In this document: positions 1 to 9,100 of the stretch, piece by piece
Layout of the letters: the number at the start of each line of letters is the position of its first letter
How positions within the stretch are numbered: position 1 is the first letter of the stretch
Assembly (NCBI GenBank): GCA_028565635.1
Contig: JAOXYB010052301.1
Span: forward strand, 1 to 11,552
From: Phoronis ovalis
Taxonomy: Eukaryota; Phoronida; Phoronidae
Reading direction: 5' to 3'
DNA: 11,552 bases
Position numbers and translations under genes: made by a program
Notes under the pieces: model-generated
What the model saw: the letters and a program-made list of their open reading frames with translations, nothing else
Databases searched by the model: none
Told to the model about the DNA's origin: nothing

Positions 1-218
1 AAAACAAGATATCCTATTTCGGTCTTGAAACTAGGTAGTAAAAACACACCCTTTTATTATTTTTGGGACTAAATTTTTGTTTTTGTAAGATTTTTAAGCT
101 ATTTTATACTCTTTTCAGGGAGTACTGGGTGCCCGGTCTGAATGCTGAAATACATACCCTTTCACCCTGTTTTTTGTAACGAACATGCGTACCCAGCTAT
201 TCTGACTGTTAACCCCCC
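1..218. other. Unassigned flank left of the minisatellite
   Basis: Bases 1-110 are AT-rich. From about 115 to 215 the sequence is noticeably richer in G+C (for example GGGTGCCCGGTCTG), then meets the C/G palindrome at the array start. This block may belong to the same repeated element as the array and extend off the window. No gene is supported here. The minus-strand frame across it is simply the array reading outward. Confidence 0.4.
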
Positions 219-221
219 GGG

Positions 222-603
222 GGAATCCGCTATACATAATATAGACAGTCCTGAGGAGGGAATCCGCTATATATAATATAGATAGACATATGGGAGGGAA
301 TCCGCTATACAATAACATAGACAGTCCAGAGGAGGGAATCCGCTATATATAATATAGATAGACATATGGGAGGGAATCCGCTATACATAATATAGATAGA
401 CATATGGGAGGGAATCCGCTATACAATAACATAGATAGTCCTGAGGAGGGAATCCGCTATATATATAATATAGATAGACATATGGGAGGGAATCCGCTAT
501 ACATAATATAGCTAGATAGACATATGGGAGGGAATCCGCTATACCATAACATAGATAGTCTTGAGGAAGGAATCCGCTATATATAATATAGACAGATATC
601 TCT
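222..603. repeat. 38-bp minisatellite, ten copies, with trimeric higher-order pattern
   Basis: The core GGAATCCGCTATA recurs at 222, 259, 297, 335, 373, 411, 449, 489, 531 and 569, a period of 37-42 bp (mode 38). Unit variants differ in the tail: a CAATAACATAG…AGTCC type and two TATAATATAG…CATATGGGAG types. From 297 on they follow a fixed order of three (297/335/373, 411/449/489, 531/569), giving a higher-order unit of about 114-120 bp. The array opens right after a CCCCCGGGGG palindrome (214-223). Spacers are not unique sequences, so it is not a CRISPR array. Confidence 0.95.
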
Positions 604-2819
604 ATACAATACGATAATTTAAAATTAAAGCTAAATTTCGCTACACTTATGCTAGACCTATTGCCCATGGATCAACAATGTTCCAACCAAGAATATCGCA
701 CTTCAAGTGTCATATACGCTGTCTCTAGCCATCTTCGAGTTATAGATTGCTTTGAATGGGGAAACAAATATAAGAAAGAAAAACGTACAAATTTATAATA
801 AGTTTACTGCCAGATCACCAGATATAATAAACAAATTATAATAATAAACACCCGCACTTTTTTTGTACATATATTAGTATGTTTCATCATCAACGTCTGA
901 AGTTATAAAACTAAAACATATAGCAGGGCATAAAAGGATATAAAAAGTATGATTTCCTACTGAAGAGATAATCATTTGTAAAGCATTATGATGATTAACA
1001 GTCTGACGATATTTCTATTTTTTTTAAATTTCTTTTTTAAAATATATACTTACACTTAAAGCAGACAATAGTTGGTGATAGGACTGTTTTCATTTCCAAC
1101 GGTATAGTAGGTTGCTTTTTTTCTAAGTACTTTTCTTAACTTCGTGTAAAAGGCTCTCACGTTAATTCTGAAATCTTTTATAATGTCAGAATTTTATCGG
1201 CATCAAGTAATATGTTGCTACAATGTGAACCGTAAAACGTCTAGTTATAGCTGTAACCCAATCTTAGTAATAATTGTACCGTAATTGTTTATATGCTATA
1301 TTTCACAAAATAATTCTTAATCGTTAAATATAAGTTATCTATATAATGTACATTCATTTAACATCTGAACTGGTTCTTAATTATTTGTGATTCTCTGCCA
1401 ACCATTAAACGGGTCTTAAGTGTAAAGAAGGATTTTTCTCCATACTTGCTACTTAGAAAAATTTCATAAAATATACTGATACACACAAGTACCGTGTCAT
1501 TTAAGATATTTACAAACGCTACTCTAATATAGTTTGAACAGCTTTTTGCTTCACAAGTAAAAACATTTACACAAGGATATGTGTAATTATTACTTTAATT
1601 AACGTCTACATGAATAGTAATACAAGTGATCGATTCACTGATAAAGCGACATTGTCTTTTAAAAAAGTTACTTTTAGAAGGGAGAGAGCATCTACAACTT
1701 TCTTTTGCTGCTGTAAGAAGGATTTATATTTTTAAAACTTTTTTGAAGATAAATATTTATTTTAATATAAAACCAAGAACAAATATGATACAAACAATCT
1801 ATTTATTATGACGTAATAATGTCATACGGATAAGTGCGATGCTGCTTTGTAGAGAAAGACCACAAAACAAAGCCAATTGTCGTTTACCCATTAAGCCTAG
1901 TTTTAGTTTTTTTAAACGGGTCCTATTTAATGTTAGATTTAAAACTAACCGAATGTTCGGGTAACTATTGCAGAGTAAGACATATTAAGAAAAACAGCAG
2001 TATCGATCGCCTTTCCGGGAATTTTGTTTTTGGGTTAATTAATCTGTGGAACATATACCTATCATTGTTTTCTTTTATAAGTATCGCGCTTGTACATTAT
2101 AATAAATATCATTGCTGGGTTATGTAATATATAAAATGTAGTATCGTTTTCATAATGTGTGTACAGATTATTCAAAAAAGTACAAAAGTGATAAAGATTT
2201 GTGTGCGAATACAACGTATGAGGAAATTTATTTTAACCACATACAGACTATAAATATTGGAAGAAATTTAAAACTGTCAACGATACTTTTGTCAATAATT
2301 TTCGATTTGCAAGTTCGCTACAGCAATATTGTTTTTGAAGCAGTATGCAATTTGTGAATTTGTTTTTTTTTATATGCAAACAAAACAAGCTAATATAGTC
2401 ACATCAGTTGAAGGCTTGGGATCATAATCATCTTGAATTGTAACAGATTTTGGCCCAATAATTTCCTCGCAGCGTCCAACTTAGACTGAACTCGGCAGTC
2501 CCTTTTGGGTAAAGTTATAAGTTTGGTTTTGAAATTTATTAAATGATCATTATCTTTACTCAGTATCACACCTTTTCCGTACCTTCAGTTTTAGGAACTT
2601 TAATGATTTTTTTCTGCTCATATGTTTACAGCCACAGCTTATAAATTAATGTTTAAAGATATTAAAATCATAATAATATAATAATATGCATAAAACAGCC
2701 TGAGCACAAACTGAGTCCAGCTAAATATTGTAAATACGTGTTAATAGGAAAATCAATTGTGTCCTAAAAGCACATTTCCCCACTTTTCACACCTTTGATT
2801 TACCTTAAGCTTGTGTAGT

Positions 2820-2838
2820 GCAATAGAGGGCGCTATTG
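2820..2838 (+). promoter_or_regulatory. CTCF-like motif overlapping a small palindrome
   Basis: Bases 2820-2833 match 12 of 14 positions of the CTCF core consensus (CCASYAGRKGGCRS), including the AGAGGGCGC heart. The same stretch is also a perfect 6-bp inverted repeat, CAATAG…CTATTG, around AGGGCG. The match was counted by eye. Functional use is unproven and a chance or repeat-derived origin is possible. Confidence 0.3.
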
Positions 2839-3268
2839 ATGCATCCTTTTTACCTGTCTGTCAAGTCCATTTTTATTAATAAAATTCACGAAACTGGGGT
2901 TAGTAGAAATTAAGGATCTGATATAATTTGGTTAAGGACAATTAAATGTAGTGCGATCCATTTAAATTCAAGCGTTATTTATACTAAATTCTGTCAAAAT
3001 GATGACCCTTAGCACTACATATATGAAGTAACATGCCTAATGCGACCGTTTAAAGTGACAATTTAATCATCCCATTACCCATTGCCTCTAGATTATGGTA
3101 GAAAAATCAGAAATTTTGACCATAAAGGGTTTGATTTTTAACCTTGGTCTAATTGCTTATGGGTCCAATTTTCGCGGTGAATCTTTCTTTTGTTGCTTCT
3201 CGAAGAATTTCAACTAGTACAGTATAGCTGAGACTGTTAATGGTCAAGTTTTATTTTTTTATTTGAAC

Positions 3269-3319
3269 TGCAAGCAATTAATTACCTAGGTAATGAATAC
3301 AAAGAATTATTCGCTTGCA
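3269..3319. repeat. Hairpin-forming inverted repeat with internal palindrome
   Basis: Arms 3269-3283 and 3305-3319 (TGCAAGC… / …GCTTGCA) pair at 13 of 15 positions. Beginning within the left arm is a perfect 14-bp palindrome, ATTACCTAGGTAAT (3281-3294). It could be a cruciform, a homeodomain-type palindromic site or the end of an unrecognised repeat. Confidence 0.5.
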
Positions 3320-3543
3320 TTCCTGATAAGCATTTTCGACCGAATAATGGGAACGCATTCACCTTTGCTATTACTTAATCACCCCTAACGTTATTTCCTC
3401 GAGCACTTTAATCATTTAGCCTTTTTTTACAAATACAACAAATACCAGTTTACTGCCTAATACTTATTTTATTGTATATTTTCCTTAAATTTGCTTTTAC
3501 GCTGGGACTTTACTATAACTTTAGTAATCATTTTTCGTTCAAG

Positions 3544-3640
3544 GCCTGCAGTAGATTGGTGGCCAAATGTGGAAACTGTTGCTAGAAAGGCTTCCAGTAC
3601 CGAAAGCAATATCTTAGTGGACTATTTTACAAAAATCTAA
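3544..3640 (+). CDS. Possible 3'-terminal exon of an unidentified plus-strand gene
   Basis: A local rise in G+C follows a plausible intron end: a TACTATAAC branch-like motif, a T-rich stretch, and AAG at 3541-3543. One frame then gives 31 residues, starting P-A-V-D-W-W-P-N-V-E-T-V and ending DYFTKI, before a TAA at 3638-3640. A perfect 7-bp stem-loop (GACATCT/AGATGTC, 3643-3661) and AATAAA at 3788-3793 follow, as in a 3' UTR. The same frame stays open upstream to an in-frame TAA near 3460 with hydrophobic, AT-driven content, so the exon boundary is a guess. I recognise no family. It could equally be a transposon fragment. If real, this gene converges tail-to-tail with the kinase gene. Confidence 0.25.
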
Positions 3641-3787
3641 AAGACATCTCGGAAAGATGTCACAATTCAAGCTGTACACAAAGAGAAACAGAAGTCTAAA
3701 TCTAATAACAAGACAAACAAGATGTGAGACAATACTCTCTAAAAAATATAATTAATTCCCAAAAATTGTATAATAATTTCTATTGCA

Positions 3788-3793
3788 AATAAA
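3788..3793 (+). terminator. Candidate poly(A) signal AATAAA
   Basis: A canonical hexamer lies about 150 bases after the stop of the possible plus-strand terminal exon. In AT-rich DNA this motif is common by chance, so it is only supportive. Confidence 0.25.
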
Positions 3794-5094
3794 ATGCATA
3801 CGAATGGTGAACTTTATAAATAGATTTATATGAAAACGAAACATAAATTTAAGTACAAAGTTTGTGACAACTCAATTCTAATTACATGTACGAACAGTAT
3901 CTTGCAACAGCAAGTGAATAATTTATTTGCTCAGAACCACTATAATATTGTCAATTCACTGAACAGATGAAGATGGTACGGTATCACGTTTGGTATTTAC
4001 CACAACTACAACACACATTGGTGAATATGGGAACAATCCAAATGGGAAAGAAAACCGAAGTACAATTAATATAAGAAGCATGTACACACTAAAACTTGAA
4101 TACTATATCAATCATAGCCAAAGAACAGAGCACAGTTCATTTCATACTCTTGACCATGATACAATTAGTTCTATCGATCTGCTTTCAAAGATCAGCAAAG
4201 AGACAATTAAAAAGATTTACTTTTACATGTATTACTTGCTCTTTCACTACTTTTTCTTGATAATTGAAAATGACACAATAAGGATATGCAACTGGGTAAA
4301 TAAGATTTCTCTAGATATTTTTAATGTAAATGGTAATGCAATCTTGATTATTGACATGTAAATTTACAATGTATTTAGGAAGAATGTATAGTTAATTTAA
4401 TTACAAAATGGCTTCCTGAGAAATTTAACATGTACATCTGTATTTTATAAAAATCCAAATACATTCTTTGAAGTGTTTGAGACATAATAATACTGCTGCA
4501 GAATACTTCAAGCACAATCTCACACTTTCACAAAATCATATGCAAGTGATATAAGCAGCATACTGCTTCATGCAACATGTTCCCTTAACATTCTATAAGC
4601 ATTCTTTGAAACTGTTTTGCAATATCATCAACAAACTTTCGAACACAACTACAATAAAACAACTACAGCACTGGCTTTAGCTTTCTGTCAAAATTCATTA
4701 TTTATCACTTGAAATTTTATAAGCTAATTTCAAAACATTGCAGTTTTTCTTTTTACCGCATTTTTTGCAACAACAGTACAGGATGTACATTTTTAAAACT
4801 TTAATAGGAAAACCTTCATGTCCATTCAATTAAATTTTCTGGCAAGAACATGTATGTGCATTGTCAATGAAAATGACATTCAGATACCTAATTTCAAGTA
4901 GCTCAAGAAAATGTTTCGGAGCTGAAGGATCCTGTTTTGATTATGAAAATGACAACGGAGGAAATACCATAGCGACAACTGAAATGACAGTTGATCTTAC
5001 AAATATTACATTAAAGCACATGACCATTACAATGGCTTCTTAACATGCTATCCTCAGTTGTTACATGTTCCACTATTGATTAACAAGAATGGCC
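3794..5094. other. Gene-free AT-rich intergenic region
   Basis: No supported gene. Two plus-strand frames (3990-4361 and 4861-5043) open with TTG rather than ATG, contain biased AT-driven composition and match no family I recognise. The region may be distal 3' UTR or intergenic DNA between two convergent transcription units. Confidence 0.5.
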
Positions 5095-5096
5095 TA

Positions 5097-5315
5097 CTGT
5101 TGATCTCATAATGTATAAATAATCGAAAATTTTGTAATAACTTTGGGAAAAACATAATTTCCTTCAAGGCACCTGAATAAAAGTGAAAACGCCGACACCA
5201 CCTAATGTAGAACGTGGTATTTTGAATTTTTCAAATACTAATTTTTTTATGAAAAATGTTTTAAAAACTTGGACGTAAAATCAACATAGAAAACAAGTAT
5301 CTTGCCAGATGTTGC
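5097..5315 (+). repeat. Left terminal inverted repeat of the TA-flanked element
   Basis: The left arm pairs with 5745-5941. It is about 22 bases longer than the right arm because of three small insertions (near 5126, 5163 and 5190). It carries AATAAA at 5176-5181 on the plus strand. Confidence 0.85.
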
Positions 5316-5469
5316 TGCACTCGCCTTACATGGGAAATCAACACTAGAGGAAAACAGTGGTAATTTGCATATCAATTGAGAAGTACACCATCCATGTAAA
5401 AAATCTTTTGTCTAGCACTTGCGTAACATGAACTTTACTAAGGGACACTCACAAAAAGTAGTGAGAAGC

Positions 5470-5577
5470 ATGCCGCTTAAAAGCAAATTATCCGATTATA
5501 CCAAACAAGTTATAAATAATATTTTGAAACTTCACGAGGAGGAAAAAAATAGTCACAAACATATTTACACTTTGTAA
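5470..5577 (+). pseudogene. Possible transposase N-terminal relic inside the element
   Basis: An ATG-initiated frame of 35 codons reads MPLKSKLSDYTKQVINNI and then a charged LHEEEKN helix before a TAA. The pattern K-L-S-D-Y-T-K-Q-V-I is reminiscent of the helix-turn-helix start of proteins encoded by Tc1/mariner-type and related arthropod DNA transposons. That resemblance is from memory and is not a computed match. It lies centrally within the inverted repeats on the plus strand, and no catalytic DDE/D domain follows. The reading as a truncated leftover of an autonomous parent is inferred. Confidence 0.35.
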
Positions 5578-5744
5578 ACGTTATGGAAAAGAAACTCCCA
5601 TGTGGAATGTTTTGGCAATGTTTCACATGTCACATAGATAAACTGTGATAATCATCACACAGTGATTCTGCATATTTCGTATGTTTTGGCATTAATTGTC
5701 CCTTGTGCATATAACTCTTCTAACTACCCTCCTTATGATTTTCG

Positions 5745-5941
5745 GCAACATCTGGCGAGATACTTGTTTACTATGTTGATTGTACGTCCAAGTTTTTAAA
5801 ACATTTTTCATAAAAAAATCAGCATTTGAAAAATTCAAAAAATACCACGTTCTACATTAGGTGGCCGTTTCCACTTTTATTCAGGTAAATTATGTTTTTC
5901 CCAAAGTTATTGCGATTATTTATACATTATGAGATCAACAG
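5745..5941 (-). repeat. Right terminal inverted repeat of the TA-flanked element
   Basis: The right arm is the reverse complement of the left arm. Similarity stops abruptly after GCCAGATGTTGC, marking the arm-core boundary. It carries AATAAA on the minus strand (5881-5876), facing transcripts that leave the kinase gene. Confidence 0.85.
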
Positions 5942-6053
5942 TAGCATTTAATGCTATTACAAATATTTAAACATACATGCATACATACAAAAGTAGAAAC
6001 AATATGAACGTGTACAGGTTTGTTTTCATACAGGGAATTCTAGAATGGATGTT
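5876..6053 (-). other. Proximal 3' UTR of MAP3K12/13 with candidate poly(A) signals
   Basis: This sequence directly follows the TAG stop. Reading the minus strand, the variant signal ATTAAA occurs at 5952-5947, about 100 bases after the stop, and canonical AATAAA at 5881-5876, inside the right arm of the inverted-repeat element. A short CATA-type repeat lies near 5971-5988. Which signal is used, and whether the mRNA runs on through the element, cannot be told from sequence. Confidence 0.45.
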
Positions 6054-6167
6054 CTAGCACCAGTTGGTTCTTTCTTTACTCATTGATCTTGAATGATGAA
6101 CTGTAGAATTTACAGTAATGTCGGAGCATTCGTCAGAATCTGAACTTGTATCGGACATCAGTGGATT
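6054..6167 (-). CDS. MAP3K12/13: MAP3K12/13 terminal coding exon and stop
   Basis: The exon runs from acceptor TTCACTTTTAG to a TAG stop at 6056-6054: 37 residues entered in phase 0. It opens N-P-L-M, then [15 protein letters not shown], paralleling the vertebrate LZK tail (NPM … DSSDGECSDATV), and ends …RTNWC where LZK ends in …TW. This supports the exon as the genuine C-terminus rather than a chance frame, although it is far too short for ORF screening. An inverted-repeat transposon begins about 110 bp past the stop. Confidence 0.92.
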   Translation of the reverse strand, partial: NPLMSDTSSDSDECSDITVNSTVHHSRSMSKERTNWC

Positions 6168-9100
6168 CTAAAAGTGAAATAAATAATGCATAATATATGA
6201 ACACCAATCTTGATTTAAAATAATGCTACTATCCAGACACTACATATCAGTATTTCACATGTTTTCTTAAATAATTATAATTGCCTAGTTACCATACATT
6301 ATATGTGACGTTTCACAATTTCCATTTTTGTCATGGTGTTAAACAAATTAACAGAACCAGTGCCAACAATTCAAGAACCAATTAAACCCAAAGTTTAAAG
6401 GACAGAGATAACAGACAGGTAATCAACAAACACTATAAGGTAAGACATATATCAGCTGAGTCAGTATGTACACTTCTAAATGAGCTAAAAAACGGTATCT
6501 GTATTTGCTTAAGAATAGACTTACATCATATAACTTATCGGGACTAGTTGCAGTTTTACTTCTAAGTCTTTTGACAATATTTTCTTTGTCACTCAGTCCA
6601 TCTGACAAGCACGTTGTTAATTCAATTTGTAGATTTTCTGTGCTGCGTGTTGACAGGAGAGCGTCAGGTGTTTCTCGGTTAGATCCATCACTCGAGTCTC
6701 CAGCTTGCATGCCCGCTGGGTTAAATGTAGAAAAGGAATGACATGATGCTGTCGTTTCTGGAACCATACTGCTTTAAAAGACAATATATTTTTTCAGTTT
6801 CATCATGAAAACAGACTATACAGTCATTAGAGATTTTTACCTCTAGTGAGCATATTTCTCTGATCAGGTATGATTTTAGCTATCCAGCACAAGTTTGAAT
6901 AAAAGCATTATATACTTATCCTTTGTATTTTTAAACGTGGTTGAGAACAAACCTTTTCACCTGTTTTAATTTGTGTCAACACCTTGCAATTTGACTGGAT
7001 GATATGCCATATCATACAAATGAAATACGACACAGCGAGAGTGCATTTTGACTCTCAGTCAGAAGTTCATATTTTCTCCACAAATTGGATTGTGTGTACA
7101 AGTGATGGATACATGTCACCAAAGTTTGTGAGCATTCAGCTTCTTTTCAATGTTTACTAGTTAATAAAATTGACCCAATTCAGTTTTTCCTTGATAACTA
7201 ACCTGTCTTCTTGTTCACTTTCATCGGCATCTTCTGACCAGGACTCGTAAGAGCGCAGTCTCCGTCTGCCACCTTCCTTTCCATCAGATTCATCAATATC
7301 TGAGCTCGCCATTCGTGAATAATCTCTCCTTAGAGGAATCTTTTTAGCACTTGGTGGACTAGAACTTGTGCTCCTTTTTATACCTGAATGAACTTTTGCT
7401 ATGTTATTCTGATTGTTTATCATATTTTGTGTTATATTATTTTCAATATATTTTAATTGTTCAGAATTCTGATTATGGTCCATTTCCATGCTGGAGTTCA
7501 TAAGATTTTCCATCTCCACACTGGAATTCATAATATTATCTCTACATTCAGTTTTATTATTTACTGTACCAGTATGTGGTATAGGTTTGATAACTTTATA
7601 AGTTGTCGGTGTCTCTGATACTTTGTGTGCTGGACTTAAACCCGACATGGGACTAAGACAAGTGGATGGCGTATCACAAGCATTGCTTTCAACATCTGCG
7701 CTAATGCGACTAGATCTTTTACTACTACAAGTAACATCACTACAATTTCCATCACAGCCAAAGCATACATCATTATAATTTGAACCACTGGAATATCTGT
7801 CTGATTTCCGGTGCTCATGTTTTCTATCGATTTCCCGGAGAGCCGTACTAGGACCCATGTACTTAAAACTTCTCGGTGTAACACTATGGTCATCAATATT
7901 TCTTGAATGTTCCAAGTTCTTCTGTGGTTCTGTCTGAGCTGCAGTGCTCTTAATAGGACCCGTGTCAATAGAAACTTTTCTATTGGCCAAAGGGCTTGCA
8001 GTGTTTGACGAAATGCTGCGTTTGTCATTGCGTTTCTGCCGATATCTGCGTGCTCGTGCTCTGGAAGGTGAAGGTTGTGGGGAGTTGGCAACTGGTTTAG
8101 CTGCTGATGCTCCCAAACACGGCGAAGGGTCAAGCTCAGGACTGAAATGAGATATTATTACATTACTACATTTATCACACTTGTAACGTTTTTGAAGCCT
8201 TTTAAGCAGCTTCTAGTTTAATGGTATATTTTTACCTATAGTAACACAGCAACAAGACTACAGCAACTTCTACAAAACGGAATGGTCTGCATCAAATTTA
8301 CTAAAATTATGGTGTGCTTGCTTTCTTAATGAAGAATTCACAGAGGGTTCTACTATTTAAAGAAGTAAAGATTTTCTGTTCAGGCTATGAGCAGCATACC
8401 AGGGAGTCAACTTTAACAATTTTGAGTGTGTACAGAGTGAAACACCGACTCTAATTACCTAGTTGTCTGATCTGACTTGTATATTCTCTTCTGGCCCAGA
8501 TATTGAATTTTTTCTTTAGCTGAATTCATTGTGCTCTTCAAAATACCTTTCTTACCAATGAAACCTTTTGTTGCCCTCTGCAGCAATGCCTGCTCTTTCC
8601 TGTTAAATACAATAAAAGGTTTTTTATATAATATACCTGGAACTATTCACCAAAATTACCAAGTAAGTGCAAATGATTCGGAATCACAAAACACTATCAG
8701 AAAACCTATTAATAATAAGAGCTCATGCGCATATTATACACAGAATCTACATCTATATTGTTTATAGAAAGTGTGAACATGGCAATCTGCCATTTTTACA
8801 TTAGATACACACCTGCTCTGCTAACTGTTCCCTATATAATGCAGAAAAATGCCTATATTCATTATAAAACTATGGACAATAATTTTGAAATGATATTCAG
8901 TAACTACACAAATAAGTCCTTCCAACCTTGTGGATTATAAGTGCTTCGAACTGATGTTACTCTTCATAACGCTTTCGTCTGTTAAGTTAACAACAGATAA
9001 TTTGATTCATTTTACCTCATTACTTCTCTCTCCCGGTTTTCTAATTGTAGCATAACTGAGGTTAAATCCATGTATAAGTTATTCGCTCTCTCAAGTTTCC

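Larger units (their letters stand above)
604..3543. other. Gene-free AT-rich region
   Basis: I see no coding region I can defend. Three modest plus-strand frames at 1626-1811, 1834-2127 and 2157-2357 all begin with GTG, resemble no family I know, and are rich in codons expected from AT-rich noncoding DNA. Small structures in the region are listed separately: a CTCF-like site near 2820, a palindrome and hairpin near 3269-3319, and a 9-bp inverted repeat at 2946-2954/3012-3020. Confidence 0.6.
5097..5941. mobile_element. Non-autonomous inverted-repeat transposon (MITE-like, TA-flanked)
   Basis: Two long arms in inverted orientation, about 5097-5315 and 5745-5941, bracket a roughly 430-bp core. 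The outermost 29 bases are identical, beginning CTGTTGATCTCATAATG, and the arms then stay closely similar apart from small indels. The dinucleotide TA flanks both ends (5095-5096 and 5942-5943), as expected for a Tc1/mariner-superfamily target duplication. The shared bases run one or two positions past the TA, so the exact ends are slightly uncertain. The core has no intact transposase but holds a short coding relic. Total length near 845 bp is typical of a deletion derivative. It lies in the 3' flank or UTR of the kinase gene. Confidence 0.85.
6168..7202 (-). other. Two introns flanking the SDGLSD exon
   Basis: The introns are 6168-6524 (357 bp, phase 0) and 6769-7202 (434 bp, or 431 bp from the alternative acceptor; phase 2). 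The second continues the preceding frame for 15 codons to a TAG at 7159-7157 and holds an ATTAAA at 6970-6965 on the minus strand. I see no further exon in either. Confidence 0.8.

Noticed and set aside
222-603. CRISPR-like regular spacing
   Set aside because: The intervals are themselves repeated variants, not unique spacers, and the DNA is from an animal nuclear genome.
115-668. Two minus-strand frames of 67 and 95 codons with YSGFP/YIADSLPY repeats
   Set aside because: They are the 38-bp minisatellite read through. Because 114 bp (three units) is divisible by three, the frame repeats without implying a protein.
1626-2357. Three successive plus-strand frames with some hydrophobic stretches
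   Set aside because: All start with GTG rather than ATG, match no family I recognise, show no splice logic, and sit in AT-rich noncoding DNA.
2946-3020. Perfect 9-bp inverted repeat (ATGTAGTGC/GCACTACAT), possible miRNA precursor
   Set aside because: The 57-base loop shows no further convincing pairing, so it lacks a precursor-like stem.
3990-4361. 123-codon plus-strand frame
   Set aside because: It starts with TTG, has low-complexity Thr/Ile/Asn content typical of AT-rich sequence, and no recognisable domain.
4861-5043. 60-codon plus-strand frame
   Set aside because: It starts with TTG, has no recognisable similarity, and ends just before the transposon.
6505-6741. 78-codon plus-strand frame
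   Set aside because: It is antisense to the hexapeptide exon.
7636-8133. 165-codon alternative frame on the minus strand
   Set aside because: It overlaps the kinase linker exon in another frame and begins with TTG. It is a shadow of the real coding frame.
7944-8150. 68-codon plus-strand frame
   Set aside because: It is antisense to the long linker exon.
8531-8940. Two plus-strand frames
   Set aside because: They are antisense to an exon and run into intron sequence, with no family resemblance.
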